This document shows, in pieces, positions 36,321-45,393 of a DNA stretch of 64,000 bases; the first letter of the stretch is position 1; each line of letters opens with the position of its first letter. The DNA comes from Candidatus Saccharimonadota bacterium. GTDB lineage: Bacteria; Patescibacteriota; Saccharimonadia; Saccharimonadales; UBA4665. The translations under genes and the position numbers were made by a program. A model generated the notes under the pieces. The model saw nothing but the letters and a program-made list of their open reading frames with translations. It had not been told where the DNA came from and did not search any database. Where the stretch lies: positions 93,817 through 157,816 of the forward strand of contig JARIHI010000005.1 in NCBI GenBank assembly GCA_029288365.1. Reading direction: 5' to 3'.

Positions 36321-37563
36321 AAAGCTCTTCCTCAAAAACCTTAACAAACTTCTCGCCAGCACTTAGCCAAGAGTTATTTTTTACACTTCTAGCCGCCTTT
36401 TTAGCATACGTCTCAGGATTATCCATAGTAATTATTTCGTGCATTGCTTGCGCCAGACTATCTGGTGAGGCTTCAGTATACTTGATATAAGAATTGTCGG
36501 ATACCATTCTATTATTCGTGCCTTCGTTCACCACCGGAATAACGCCTGAAGAGAGTAACTCTAAAGGGAGTAGAGACATATTGGTAAGAGAAAGCACCAA
36601 TGCTGTAGCACATCTATTATAAAGGTCGGATAATTCGTGAAGTTTTAGGGCCTTATGATTAACATAAGGGAATGGTATGTCGTATTCACTTACATCCCAC
36701 CCGGCTAAATTAATTACATAGTCGGGGTGCATTTTGTGGAATTTCTGAAGCGCTAAAATACCCAACTCAAAGCCCCTCCGTGCAGTAATAGGGCGTGCAT
36801 AAAAAAATACTTCTTTGCGCTTAGTGTGGTTGGTATGAGCGTAGAGGCTACCTTCACTTCCAAAGTCATAGTTATGACATTTCATCCCGTAGTCCGAGGC
36901 AAGCTTTGTTGCCAGCCATTTACCTGCCGTTATGCCGGTAAAGCCAAATTTATACGTATTTTCGGCCAAGATATACTCACTCCCCATAGGATAAAAAAGC
37001 GGCTCAAAATCTTGCACAAAATAGAATTTTTTTGCATTTGTTTTAGCATTAAAAACCGCGTAAGCCGTTTCCCAGCCAGTTGCGAATAAAGCATCCCCTT
37101 TAGTGATATCAGTGCCTGTATCAAGCCATGAAACGTTTTCTAGCTTTAGATCATAAAATCCTTTTATTCTGCTCTGTACTTCTTTTTCTGAAGGAAAGTC
37201 AGTCGTACTGTATAGATATATATGATTTTTGTAACCTTGATCATCTAAGAATTTTATAAAACGAAAGATATTTTGGTGACCACCACCACTTTCACCTGGA
37301 GGTGACATGACCCAGGCAACAGTACAAGGCTTTTTAGGTTTTTCTTTTGATTCTGTACGAGGCCTTTTGTCAGTTGACCAGTTTACATTAATAATGTCAT
37401 CAATATCTGCTAAAAAAGTCAGGTGTTTTTTTCTATGGGTGGATCGCCTTTGGAGCTTTTGTATTTTTTGTAATATTCGTATTAGAACCGCTATTGTACC
37501 CTCTGTTTTCCAGAGTCTTACCATATACTTGCCGCGGTTTTCTTTTTTGCGCGCCTGGGTCAT
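36313..37563 (-). CDS. GT-B glycosyltransferase similar to WsaF-type rhamnosyltransferases
   Basis: About 416 aa from ATG 37563, with AAAGGAGG upstream and an ATGA overlap with the ABC ATPase stop. After a basic N-terminal helix (about 1-60) it contains AWVMSPPGESGGGHQNIFRF, KKFYFVQDFEPLFYPMGSEY and FFYARPITARRGFELGI, resembling WsaF of Geobacillus and related GT4-like rhamnosyl-transferases. C-terminal ALVLSLTNMSLLPLELLSSG and VIPVVNEGTNN form the donor site. It is placed directly after the ABC exporter genes. Confidence 0.8.
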   Translation of the reverse strand: MTQARKKENRGKYMVRLWKTEGTIAVLIRILQKIQKLQRRSTHRKKHLTFLADIDDIINVNWSTDKRPRTESKEKPKKPCTVAWVMSPPGESGGGHQNIFRFIKFLDDQGYKNHIYLYSTTDFPSEKEVQSRIKGFYDLKLENVSWLDTGTDITKGDALFATGWETAYAVFNAKTNAKKFYFVQDFEPLFYPMGSEYILAENTYKFGFTGITAGKWLATKLASDYGMKCHNYDFGSEGSLYAHTNHTKRKEVFFYARPITARRGFELGILALQKFHKMHPDYVINLAGWDVSEYDIPFPYVNHKALKLHELSDLYNRCATALVLSLTNMSLLPLELLSSGVIPVVNEGTNNRMVSDNSYIKYTEASPDSLAQAMHEIITMDNPETYAKKAARSVKNNSWLSAGEKFVKVFEEELYG

Positions 37564-38783
37564 TTGCCCCTCCTTTGAGTTTTCAGCTCTTGGATTTGTA
37601 TTTTTGGAAGAACCTGCACAATACCAGTAGGAAATGTCCACCCCGACACTTCAAAAGTACAAGCTTCTTCTATAACACTATAAAACTCAGTTATTGACTC
37701 GTTTGCTATTGCTGGCGTTACTGTGTATGTACCATCATTGAAAGCATTCTGAAATTCAAAGCCAATGCGCAAAACAGATCCTGGCTGAAAAGAGCCAGTT
37801 GTTTTGGAGATTGCTTTAGTATTAGTAACAAAAATTTCCCGGCCAGCTAAATCTTTCACCGTAATGCCTATGATGGCATTTTCTATATGCTCTCTAACAT
37901 TGACCGTTAGATCTATATGAATGTTTTCATTAGGTTTATACATCTTCTGTTTCGAATCTTTATATAATGGTTTACACTCTACGATCTCTAGCTCTCCCGT
38001 CCCCCAAGCCCGGGAAGAAACTGGTGTAACTTGGGAGTCATGACGTAGGTTCAAAAGCGAATACTCTTGCGCAATCTTAGAGGCTTCACCGATAGCCTTA
38101 ATTTTGCCGTCATGTATTAGCGCAGCCCGATCACAAAAGTCCCTTACTGCGCTCATGTCATGGGTTACTAAGATGACTGTTTGTTTGTTTTTTTTCAGTT
38201 TATAAAAATAGTCAAAACATTTTTTTTGAAAATTAACGTCTCCCACGGCAAGCACTTCGTCAATCAAAAGTATGTCACTTTGTGCCCTGATAGCTATGGA
38301 AAACGCTAGTCGAACCTGCATACCGGATGAGTAATTTTTAAGCTTTTGGTCCATAAAGCGCTCAAGCTCGGCAAACTCGACGATATCGTCGTACATTGCT
38401 TCCATCTCTTTACGATTAAAACCGAGCAATGCGCCGTTTAAAAATACATTTTCACGGCCCGATAACTCTGGGTTGAACCCCACGCCTAATTCAATAAACG
38501 GTGTGAGCTTACCATTGATCTGGATGTGGCCTTTATTAGGAGTATAAATACCGGCTAATAATTTTAAGAGGGTGCTTTTCCCGCTACCGTTACGACCTAC
38601 GATACCAAAGAATTCACCTTTTTTTATTTCAAGTGAAACATTCTGCAAAACCTGCTGCTGTTCATAACCACGCCTACGGTTATAAAAATGGATAAATGCG
38701 CTCTTAATGGATGTGTATTTTTCATGAGGCAACTTAAAAGTTTTTGATACGCCATTTACACTGATTGCTACATCGCTAGCCAC
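37560..38783 (-). CDS. wzt: Polysaccharide ABC transporter ATP-binding protein with Wzt-type C-terminal domain
   Basis: The 407-aa protein has an ABC domain (about residues 1-245) with Walker A GIVGRNGSGKSTLLKLLAGI, signature YSSGMQVRLAFSIAI, Walker B ILLIDEVLAVGD and the H-loop VTHDMS. A beta-sandwich follows (about 255-400: ELEIVECKPLYKDSKQKMYK...GTYTVTPAIANES), the Wzt_C carbohydrate-binding fold that recognises a finished glycan terminus in O9a-like systems. It pairs with the permease at 38784 (start/stop separated by 0 bp). This implies ATP-driven export of a complete, possibly methyl-capped chain; an FkbM methyltransferase is present at 25787. Confidence 0.93.
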   Translation of the reverse strand: MASDVAISVNGVSKTFKLPHEKYTSIKSAFIHFYNRRRGYEQQQVLQNVSLEIKKGEFFGIVGRNGSGKSTLLKLLAGIYTPNKGHIQINGKLTPFIELGVGFNPELSGRENVFLNGALLGFNRKEMEAMYDDIVEFAELERFMDQKLKNYSSGMQVRLAFSIAIRAQSDILLIDEVLAVGDVNFQKKCFDYFYKLKKNKQTVILVTHDMSAVRDFCDRAALIHDGKIKAIGEASKIAQEYSLLNLRHDSQVTPVSSRAWGTGELEIVECKPLYKDSKQKMYKPNENIHIDLTVNVREHIENAIIGITVKDLAGREIFVTNTKAISKTTGSFQPGSVLRIGFEFQNAFNDGTYTVTPAIANESITEFYSVIEEACTFEVSGWTFPTGIVQVLPKIQIQELKTQRRGK

Positions 38784-39593
38784 TTAGATATTCTCCGCAA
38801 AATACTTAGCTTCTTTTTTGAAGTACATTACACCGAGTATCAGCATGACTAGCACCAGAATAAACGGTATTGCTATATACAGCCACTCTCCGTCAAACAC
38901 ACGGAATACGGTGACAACGTTTTTATCTTGAGTCACTGTTACAAGTCGGGCATCCTGAATTGCCTGTGCCATAGGGTTGAGAAGAAGGATTTTCTGTACC
39001 GTAACATTAGTAATAAATGTCATACTATACAGAATCGGTGTTAGGTAAAAACCGGCTTGCATAATAACTTCCCAGATATAACTAATATCCCGATATTTGA
39101 CATACGCAGCGGAAAGAAATAAAGAAATACCCAACGCCAAAACGTATATCTCGATAAGTAAAAGGGGTAATAGGAATACAATGCCTGTGACGTCGACTTT
39201 ATTAAATACGAGAAAAATAGCAACTATTACAAGATTAAGCCCTAAGCTAATGACAGCAGAAATACTACTGGAAAAGACAATCATCCAGCGTGGTATGCGA
39301 ATTTTGCGTATCAAATCACCCCGCCCCACAATGGAACCTAAGCTTTGGTTAGTCATTTCACTGAAAAAGTTCCAAAGCACAATACCAAGCAAGAGATAAA
39401 TAGGAAAATGAGGTATATCTCCGCCTGTCTTTAAGACAATCACGAACACTACATACAAAATACTAAACATAAAAAGTGGGCGGAGCAGCGACCACGCATA
39501 CCCCAAAACTGATCCTTGATAGCGAAGTTTAAAGTCTGTACGGACAAGCTCGCTGAGCAAAGCTCGGTTTTGTTTAGAGATATACTGTTTCAT
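38784..39593 (-). CDS. wzm: Polysaccharide ABC transporter permease (Wzm/TagG type)
   Basis: About 269 aa from ATG 39593. It begins KQYISKQNRALLSELVRTDF, then KLRYQGSVLGYAWSLLRPL, the hallmark of ABC-2 glycan permeases, and has six membrane helices. It forms the channel for the Wzt ATPase next to it. A reverse-strand TATAAT at 39607-39612 lies 13 nt before the ATG and overlaps the -10 region of the divergent GT2 gene, so the two promoters share sequence. Confidence 0.92.
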   Translation of the reverse strand: MKQYISKQNRALLSELVRTDFKLRYQGSVLGYAWSLLRPLFMFSILYVVFVIVLKTGGDIPHFPIYLLLGIVLWNFFSEMTNQSLGSIVGRGDLIRKIRIPRWMIVFSSSISAVISLGLNLVIVAIFLVFNKVDVTGIVFLLPLLLIEIYVLALGISLFLSAAYVKYRDISYIWEVIMQAGFYLTPILYSMTFITNVTVQKILLLNPMAQAIQDARLVTVTQDKNVVTVFRVFDGEWLYIAIPFILVLVMLILGVMYFKKEAKYFAENI

Positions 39594-39605
39594 TAGTTCT
39601 TGGGT

Positions 39606-39612
39606 TATTATA
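39606..39612. promoter_or_regulatory. Overlapping divergent -10 elements between wzm and the GT2 gene
   Basis: TATTAT (39606-39611, plus strand) ends 8 nt before the GT2 ATG at 39620, and TATAAT (39607-39612, minus strand) serves wzm. The two elements share the same bases, so only one polymerase can bind at a time. Confidence 0.4.
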
Positions 39613-39619
39613 GTTGAAT

Positions 39620-40645
39620 ATGACCAATGAGTCGACACCTCGCGTAGCTGTTGTTATCCCAAACTGGAACGGTAAAGTAGATTTACCTGCTTGTTTGGAC
39701 TCACTTTTGAAGCAAACTGTACATGCTAAAATTGTCGTTGTAGAAAACGGTTCTACTGATGGATCGGCTGAGCTTTTAGAGCACAGCTACCCTCAGGTTA
39801 CTGTATTGCCTCAAAAAAAGAACCTCGGTTTTGCGGGAGGAGTAAACGCCGGCATCCGCTATGCACTTGAAGAAGATTTTACGTTCGTTGCGCTTCTCAA
39901 TAATGATGCTGTAGCTGAAAAAAATTGGCTCGAAGAACTCATTAAAGGCTTGGAAAATAACCCGAAGGCTGGCATTGTGACCAGTAAAATTGTTTCAAGT
40001 GATGGTAGCTATCTCGACAGTACTGGGGATATTTATAGTTCGTGGGGGTTGTCCTACCCACGTGGGCGTGGCGAAACAGATCTTGATACCTACGACGACC
40101 AGACTATTATTTTTGGTGCTTCAGGAGGAGCTAGCCTCTATCGATGCGAGATGCTTCGAAAAATTGGGTTATTTGATGAAGATTTTTTTGCCTACTATGA
40201 GGATGTTGACATAAGCTTTCGCGCACAGTTAGCTGGTTGGCAGGTTAATTTCATGCCGCATGCTGTCGTATATCATCAGATTAGTGCAACAAGCAGTAAA
40301 ATAAAGGGCTTTACCACGTATCACACTATTAAAAACTACCCTTGGATTTTTAAAAAGAACGTACCATTGAGTCTGTGGCATATTATTTTGCCGCGACTCG
40401 TGCTAGCACAAACGCTTTTTATTGGCCGTGCCATACTACGTGGACATGGCTGGTATGCCCTTAAAGGTACAGTAATGTGCTGCTATAAAACTCCGAAAAA
40501 ATTTATAGAGAGACGGCGTATACAAAAACACAAACAAGTGACAGACGAGTACATCTATACTATACTCACCTGGGATTTGCCGCCAAATGCTAAAAACTTG
40601 CGGAAATTGCGCAAAATATGGCGAAAATTCAGGAGAAAATCATGA
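39620..40645 (+). CDS. GT2 glycosyltransferase, rhamnosyltransferase-like
   Basis: About 341 aa from ATG 39620 (TTG 39614 also in frame). It has VAVVIPNWNGKVDLPACLDS, IVVVENGSTDGSAELLE, LNNDAVAEKNWLEELI and GASGGASLYRCEMLRKIG, then FFAYYEDVDISFRAQLAG, the WbbL/GT2_RfbF-like pattern (DDAV or NNDA and EDVD boxes). The C-terminal 70 residues are basic and partly amphipathic, suiting membrane association. It overlaps the next GT4 by ATGA. Probably adds rhamnose (inference from the nearby dTDP-rhamnose genes). Confidence 0.88.
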   Translation: MTNESTPRVAVVIPNWNGKVDLPACLDSLLKQTVHAKIVVVENGSTDGSAELLEHSYPQVTVLPQKKNLGFAGGVNAGIRYALEEDFTFVALLNNDAVAEKNWLEELIKGLENNPKAGIVTSKIVSSDGSYLDSTGDIYSSWGLSYPRGRGETDLDTYDDQTIIFGASGGASLYRCEMLRKIGLFDEDFFAYYEDVDISFRAQLAGWQVNFMPHAVVYHQISATSSKIKGFTTYHTIKNYPWIFKKNVPLSLWHIILPRLVLAQTLFIGRAILRGHGWYALKGTVMCCYKTPKKFIERRRIQKHKQVTDEYIYTILTWDLPPNAKNLRKLRKIWRKFRRKS

Positions 40646-41748
40646 AAAGAATTGTTATTGACGCCCGTGAATTACGAACAAGCACAGGCCGTTACATAGA
40701 GCGGCTATTGCACCATTTGCAAGACGTAGACACGGATATGTCTCACCGTTACATTGTGCTACTGAAGCCAAAAGATATGGACAGCTGGAATCCTCGGAGT
40801 AAACGCTTCACCAAAGTAGCCAGTCGGTACAAAGAATTTACTTTTGCAGAGCAAATTGGGCTTTTGTGGCAGTTATACAGGTTACGGCCTAGTTTGGTAC
40901 ACTTTGGCATGACTCAACAGCCAATCTTATATTTGGGCAAAACAATTACTACTGTGCACGACCTAACAACTGTACGCTTTGTTAACCCGAGTAAAAACCG
41001 TTTTGCCTTTGCAATTAAGCAAGAAGTATATAAGTGGGTCATTAAAATTGTCGCTAGAAAATCAACTCGCCTTATAACACCAACAGAATATGTAAAAGAC
41101 GATCTTGCGAAATTCGCCCACATAAACAGTCGTAAAGTCACTGCTACTCATGAAGCTGTTGAAGTATTTGACGACAAACCAGAACCGATTCCTGAATTAG
41201 AGGGCAAGGATTTTATTATGTTTAACGGACGACCACTGCCCCATAAAAATCTGCGAAGACTTATCCGAGCATTTGCGATTGTCAGAGAAAAACGACCCGA
41301 CCTCCTGCTTATTATTGCTGGGAAAAAGGACGCCTCTTATAAATCCTATAGAAGTCTTACTAAAGAGCTGGGCGTTGAGGATGCAGTAGTATTTACTGAT
41401 TTTATTCCCGACGGACAACTGCGATGGGCCATGGAACACGCCAAAGCATATGTGTACCCTTCACTAAGTGAGGGATTTGGCTTACCGGGTTTGGAGGCAA
41501 TGTTTTATGGGACGCCCTTGATTAGCAGTAATGCAACGTGTCTGCCGGAAGTGTACGGTGACGCAGCGGAGTATGTAGACCCTTACAGCGTAGAAGGTAT
41601 CGCAAAAAAGATCATTAAAGTTCTAGCAAGCGAAAAACGACAAAAAGAATTGGTAGCTGCTGGGAAAAAACAGATTAAGAAATATTCATGGCGGAAAATG
41701 GCCGAAGAGACCTTAGTTGTTTACAAAGAAGCGTTACATGAAAATTAA
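40642..41748 (+). CDS. GT4 glycosyltransferase
   Basis: 368 aa from ATG 40642, preceded by AGGAG; the ATGA overlap shows coupling to the upstream GT2. GT-B features: IVIDARELRTSTGRYIERLL, TVHDLTTVRF, DFIMFNGRPLPHKNLRRLI and AKAYVYPSLSEGFGLPGLEAM with the E-x7-E type donor site. This form (KNLRRLIRAF...LSEGFGLP) is typical of mannosyl- and rhamnosyl-transferases such as WbpY/MtfB. It ends 2 bp from the convergent jag stop, marking the end of the polysaccharide region. Confidence 0.88.
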   Translation: MKRIVIDARELRTSTGRYIERLLHHLQDVDTDMSHRYIVLLKPKDMDSWNPRSKRFTKVASRYKEFTFAEQIGLLWQLYRLRPSLVHFGMTQQPILYLGKTITTVHDLTTVRFVNPSKNRFAFAIKQEVYKWVIKIVARKSTRLITPTEYVKDDLAKFAHINSRKVTATHEAVEVFDDKPEPIPELEGKDFIMFNGRPLPHKNLRRLIRAFAIVREKRPDLLLIIAGKKDASYKSYRSLTKELGVEDAVVFTDFIPDGQLRWAMEHAKAYVYPSLSEGFGLPGLEAMFYGTPLISSNATCLPEVYGDAAEYVDPYSVEGIAKKIIKVLASEKRQKELVAAGKKQIKKYSWRKMAEETLVVYKEALHEN

Positions 41749-41750
41749 TT

Positions 41751-42215
41751 TTACTCTTCAGAAGCCGGCTTGAGCACGATATGGCGCTCTCGGCCCTGAC
41801 CGACTGACTCACTAACTATACCGTGCTCTACTGCCAGCTTGTGGACAGTCCGTCTATCGGCGGCACTCATGGGCTTTAAATCAAATGGCTTACCAGATTC
41901 CTTGACGGTTTTTATCCAGGTCTCAGCTTTTTCGGCTACTCGCTCGGCACGTTGTTTTTTATAGTCTGCGACGTCAACGCTTACACGAGCCACAGAATAG
42001 CCCTGGTTCTTTAGGGCGTTGCTAACCAAAAACTGTAAGGCTCGCATCGTATCACCGTGCTGGCCAATTAGGAATCCGTTTAAATGAGTTGATGGGATAT
42101 TGAGCTCAATGACTTCTTCGTCGCTTGTAGTGGCATAAACGTCGGTATTCAACCCAAAGAAGGATAAAATATCTTCAAGGTATTTTTTGGCAAATTGAAT
42201 TGATTCTTCCATCAT
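41751..42215 (-). CDS. jag: Jag/SpoIIIJ-associated RNA-binding protein (KH + R3H)
   Basis: The 154-aa protein has a KH-like domain with LIGQHGDTMRALQFLVSNAL (GxxG-type loop), VARVSVDVADYKKQRAERV, and a C-terminal R3H domain with PMSAADRRTVHKLAVEHGIV...GRERHIVLKP. The usual N-terminal Jag-N domain is short or missing. It is conserved beside yidC and binds RNA in a membrane-insertion or cell-wall context. ATG at 42215 or 42212; the yidC TGA overlaps it. Confidence 0.92.
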   Translation of the reverse strand: MMEESIQFAKKYLEDILSFFGLNTDVYATTSDEEVIELNIPSTHLNGFLIGQHGDTMRALQFLVSNALKNQGYSVARVSVDVADYKKQRAERVAEKAETWIKTVKESGKPFDLKPMSAADRRTVHKLAVEHGIVSESVGQGRERHIVLKPASEE

Positions 42216-43147
42216 CTTTTCCTCTTTTTACGTTTGTTTGTGTTTTTAGATTTTGGTTTTTTCTTGGGTTTTGTAACGATCTCAGCTTCGGGAATATTTT
42301 TTGTATTTTCCTTTTTATCAGGCGTATCGGCAAGGGCTTCCATTTCTTCTTCGTCTTTATTTAAGACAATAGATTGCTGGATATAAGCCACGATACCTGA
42401 AACAAGCCAATATAAGCTTAATGCGGACGCTATCGTAACCGTAAAGAAAAATACCATAGCTGGCAGCAAGAACTTTGTGCTCCGCCCCACTGCAGCATTG
42501 ACTTCAGATTGGTCTGCTTGCTGGCCACTGCTCGCTGATTTTAAAATCTCTCGCAAACTACGAGCGTCTTTGTCTTGTGGCATCAGCTGCTTAGCCTGAT
42601 AATACTGTACAACGACGCTGGCCACCACGATAATCATAGCCGGCCAATAAACACCCCCGCTGCCGAGGGCGCTTTTGGTCAAGTCAAAAACCCCGAATAA
42701 GGTCTCGTCAAATTTGTGAATATTATCTGCGAGTTGTTGCACCCAACCCAGATCTTGAAGGACTGGATAAGAAAAACTGACAAGCTGACTTGGGTCGTCT
42801 ACCACTCGTCGCAGACCACTGTATAAACCTATAAATATTGGCAGTTGCAAAAGTAATGGGCCGAGCGAGGCGAATGGATTTATGCCACGCTCTCGGTACA
42901 ACTCCATCATCATCATCGACTCTTGTTGTCGGTTTCCTTTTGCGGCTTTTTTGATCTTCTTCATTTCTGGCTGTAGCTTGCGCATAGCCTTAGTTTGGTG
43001 CAGTTGCTTTTTAACCAACGGCCACATCAACAAGCGCACAAGGATAGTGAACAGAATTATGGCAACACCGAAGTTGTGGCCTGGGATCAGTGCATAAATA
43101 AGCACTAGTAAATTAAAAATTGGCTGGACAATCAGCGTTGTGAACAT
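42212..43147 (-). CDS. yidC: Membrane protein insertase YidC/Oxa1
   Basis: 311 aa from ATG 43147 with AAGGAG 6 nt upstream, inside the rnpA end. Five membrane segments are seen: the first about 5-25, then FGVAIILFTILVRLLMWPL, the Oxa1 signature GPLLLQLPIFIGLYSGLR, and two near residues 175-245. The very basic C-terminal tail (KPKKKPKSKNTNKRKKRKR) would contact ribosomes. It inserts membrane proteins and is probably vital for the pilins and T4SS proteins encoded nearby. Confidence 0.94.
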   Translation of the reverse strand: MFTTLIVQPIFNLLVLIYALIPGHNFGVAIILFTILVRLLMWPLVKKQLHQTKAMRKLQPEMKKIKKAAKGNRQQESMMMMELYRERGINPFASLGPLLLQLPIFIGLYSGLRRVVDDPSQLVSFSYPVLQDLGWVQQLADNIHKFDETLFGVFDLTKSALGSGGVYWPAMIIVVASVVVQYYQAKQLMPQDKDARSLREILKSASSGQQADQSEVNAAVGRSTKFLLPAMVFFFTVTIASALSLYWLVSGIVAYIQQSIVLNKDEEEMEALADTPDKKENTKNIPEAEIVTKPKKKPKSKNTNKRKKRKR

Positions 43148-43150
43148 CAA

Positions 43151-43528
43151 CTACTCCTTCTTATTTACTATAGCATGTGGTACTAACTCGATGCCTGCTT
43201 TCACAAGCTGTACTTGTATTGTTTGTCGGAGTTGCACAGAAGGTACATCCGCTACTGCAGAGCTGTGCACCACAAACACCAGATCAGTTGGTGACGCGGT
43301 TGCTGGTATGGAAGTGCGCAGCACTTCGTATAGGCGCCGTCTTATGCGATTGCGAATCACTGCTGATTTATGGACTTTGCGACTTACCACAATAGCGGCA
43401 CGCCATTGTTTGCGACGAGGGTTCGGGGCGTACTTGAGCACGCCATAAGCTCCGCGCACTGCTTGTCCGCGCGCATATACATAGCGCAAACTACTATGTC
43501 CGTGAAAACGGTATGCCCGGGCAAGCAT
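43151..43528 (-). CDS. rnpA: Ribonuclease P protein component
   Basis: The 125-aa basic protein has the family RNR motif in SRKVHKSAVIRNRIRRRLYEV, with FHGHSSLRYVYARG before it and DLVFVVHSSAVADVP after it. It helps the RNase P RNA to process tRNA 5' ends. The position between rpmH and yidC is the classic bacterial order near the origin. The RNA subunit gene is not in this window. Confidence 0.94.
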   Translation of the reverse strand: MLARAYRFHGHSSLRYVYARGQAVRGAYGVLKYAPNPRRKQWRAAIVVSRKVHKSAVIRNRIRRRLYEVLRTSIPATASPTDLVFVVHSSAVADVPSVQLRQTIQVQLVKAGIELVPHAIVNKKE

Positions 43529-43557
43529 AAATCCCTCGCAACTCCATTGATCTATAT

Positions 43558-43695
43558 TTAGTGTGAAAGCTGTTTGCGACCTTTAAGTCGTCGTCGTGCG
43601 AGTACTGATCGGCCTGCACGAGTTTTCATACGTGCGAAAAAACCGTGTTCTCGGGCGCGTTTGCGCTTCTTTGGTTGATATGTACGTTTTGGCAT
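43558..43695 (-). CDS. rpmH: 50S ribosomal protein L34
   Basis: A 45-aa ORF from ATG 43695 to TAA 43558 translates as [20 protein letters not shown], then [20 protein letters not shown] and a final KQLSH. KRTYQPK and HGF..RM.T..GR.VLA.RR.KGR are diagnostic of L34. It is too short for most gene finders. It leads rpmH-rnpA-yidC-jag, transcribed away from dnaA. Confidence 0.97.
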   Translation of the reverse strand: MPKRTYQPKKRKRAREHGFFARMKTRAGRSVLARRRLKGRKQLSH

Positions 43696-43716
43696 ACCTA
43701 TATTCTACCTTACTCT

Positions 43717-43735
43717 GGTTCTGAGACACAGAACC
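43717..43735. promoter_or_regulatory. Hairpin-forming inverted repeat upstream of rpmH
   Basis: GGTTCTG (43717-43723) and CAGAACC (43729-43735) form a 7-bp stem with a 5-nt loop, about 20 nt before the rpmH start. It may be an operator or a leader hairpin; the function is not known. Confidence 0.45.
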
Positions 43736-44007
43736 CGTTACAGGGTCTATGCTCAAAGTCTCGTTAATTATTAGTTTGTTTTGTATTGTCGGGGTAAAAT
43801 TGACAATAATTGCCCACTAATTCTACCAAGTTTTCCACTTATATCCAAACATTTTCCACAGATTAACAGATGGGGTTTTACTATGTGTATAAAATTACTT
43901 CTTTACGGTATATGTGGCTCTGGTTTGTTGTGTTTTATGTATAAATTGTGGAAAAGTGTCCTATAGTTACGTTATAGTTACTGATAGGTTAATAGTAGAG
44001 GGGTTTG
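43736..44007. other. Probable replication origin region (oriC) between rpmH and dnaA
   Basis: This AT-rich gap carries DnaA-box-like 9-mers: TTTTCCACA at 43852-43860, TTTTCCACT at 43831-43839, and the reverse-strand TTTTCCACA at 43947-43955; the consensus is TTATCCACA. A further inverted repeat, TATTGTC/GACAATA, spans 43784-43808. Genes diverge on both sides (rpmH minus, dnaA plus), the standard oriC arrangement. A TATAGT-like -10 near 43960-43977 and GAGGGG at 43998-44003 serve dnaA. Assignment rests on context and boxes; strand skew was not measured. Confidence 0.7.
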
Positions 44008-45393
44008 ATGCAAAACGGCTTGTGGCAAGCAGTTCTGGGAGAGATAGAGCTTTCGGTTTCGAGGGGAAATTTCATCACCTGGTTCAAAAACACGACGCTT
44101 TTGAAGCAAGACGACAACGCTTTGGTAGTTGGGGTTCCAAACGTGTTTATCAAACAACAGCTCGAACGCAAATACAACCAGCTTATTTGCGAAACATTAG
44201 AAAAAAATGGTGTCAAAACACCGGTTGTGGAATATAAAATCCACGCATTGGCTGGCAAACAAAAACCCTCAAATGAAGAAGCTCAATCACTCTTAAAAAC
44301 CCAGCCTATCCCTACTGCTAGCAACCGCCCAACTGATTTGAAGTCTGCAACTACTAGTAAATTGGCGCATTCGTACCGGCAAGGCCTCAACGAACGCTAC
44401 ACGTTTGAAAATTTCATAGTCGGCTCTGGCAACGAACTAGCTCACGCAGCTTGCCAAGCCATAGCACAAAACCCCGGCAGCCGGTATAACCCTTTATTTT
44501 TATATGGAGGGGTCGGTATCGGTAAAACCCATCTTATCCAAGCGGTAGGTAATACTGTATTGGTTCAAAAACCCGAAGCCCGTGTAGTGTATGTATCTAC
44601 GGAACAGTTTGTGCAAGAGTTTGTCGATGCGCTTCGATTCAAGAAGAACACTGATTTTGCTGACTATTATCGTGGTGCGGACGTACTCATTGTTGATGAT
44701 GTTCAATTTTTGGCCGGCAAAGAAAAGATTCAAGAAGAGTTTTTTCATACATTCAACGCCCTCCATCAAGCAAACAAGCAGATTATTATCAGTAGCGACA
44801 AACCACCTAAAGAAATACCGACCCTTGAAGAGAGGCTCCGTTCACGTTTTGTGTGGGGTATGAGTATCGATATGCAAAACCCTGACTTTGAAACACGCTG
44901 CGCCATTGTGCAGGCCAAAGCTCATAATCATGGCGTGGAGATAGACCATGAAGTAGCGGAATATTTGGCAAACAACGTACAGACTAATATTCGTGAACTT
45001 GAGGGTGCGTTGAATCAATTGTTAGCTTTTTGTGAAATGCGTGATCTCACCCCCAATCTCACTACAACTATGAATATTTTGGGGGTAAACGCGTCCCGCC
45101 CGAAACATATAAGTGCCAAGCAAATAATCGAGCGTACCGCCAAATACTTCCATATTGATATGGAGGATATAATGAGCCCTAAACGAGATAAGGATATTGT
45201 GGTACCGCGCCAGGTAGCAATGTATATACTGCGTAGCGAACTTCATTTGAGTTTTCCTAAAATTGCTCGAGAACTTGGGCGAAAAGATCATACAACCGCT
45301 ATCCATTCTGTTGAAAAAATTGAAAAAGGAATTCGTGAAGACGATACACTACGCAGCGCCGTAGCAGAAATCAAGGAGCGTTTACATGCGTAA
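44008..45393 (+). CDS. dnaA: Chromosomal replication initiator DnaA
   Basis: 461 aa from ATG 44008 (GAGGGG 5 nt upstream; an in-frame TTG directly precedes). Domain I is at about 1-80 (WQAVLGEIELSVSRGNFITW), with a short linker to about 130. The AAA+ domain has Walker A GGVGIGKTHLIQAVG, Walker B VLIVDDVQFLAGKE and sensor ISSDKPPKEIPTLEERLRSR. The domain IV DNA-binding helix has VPRQVAMYILRSELHLSFPK and ELGRKDHTTAIHSVEKI, which reads the DnaA box. It binds oriC and opens the duplex. Confidence 0.98.
   Translation: MQNGLWQAVLGEIELSVSRGNFITWFKNTTLLKQDDNALVVGVPNVFIKQQLERKYNQLICETLEKNGVKTPVVEYKIHALAGKQKPSNEEAQSLLKTQPIPTASNRPTDLKSATTSKLAHSYRQGLNERYTFENFIVGSGNELAHAACQAIAQNPGSRYNPLFLYGGVGIGKTHLIQAVGNTVLVQKPEARVVYVSTEQFVQEFVDALRFKKNTDFADYYRGADVLIVDDVQFLAGKEKIQEEFFHTFNALHQANKQIIISSDKPPKEIPTLEERLRSRFVWGMSIDMQNPDFETRCAIVQAKAHNHGVEIDHEVAEYLANNVQTNIRELEGALNQLLAFCEMRDLTPNLTTTMNILGVNASRPKHISAKQIIERTAKYFHIDMEDIMSPKRDKDIVVPRQVAMYILRSELHLSFPKIARELGRKDHTTAIHSVEKIEKGIREDDTLRSAVAEIKERLHA

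Noticed and set aside
43914..44237. A 107-codon frame overlapping the dnaA start
   Set aside because: It lies in another frame over oriC and certain dnaA coding sequence, with no SD.
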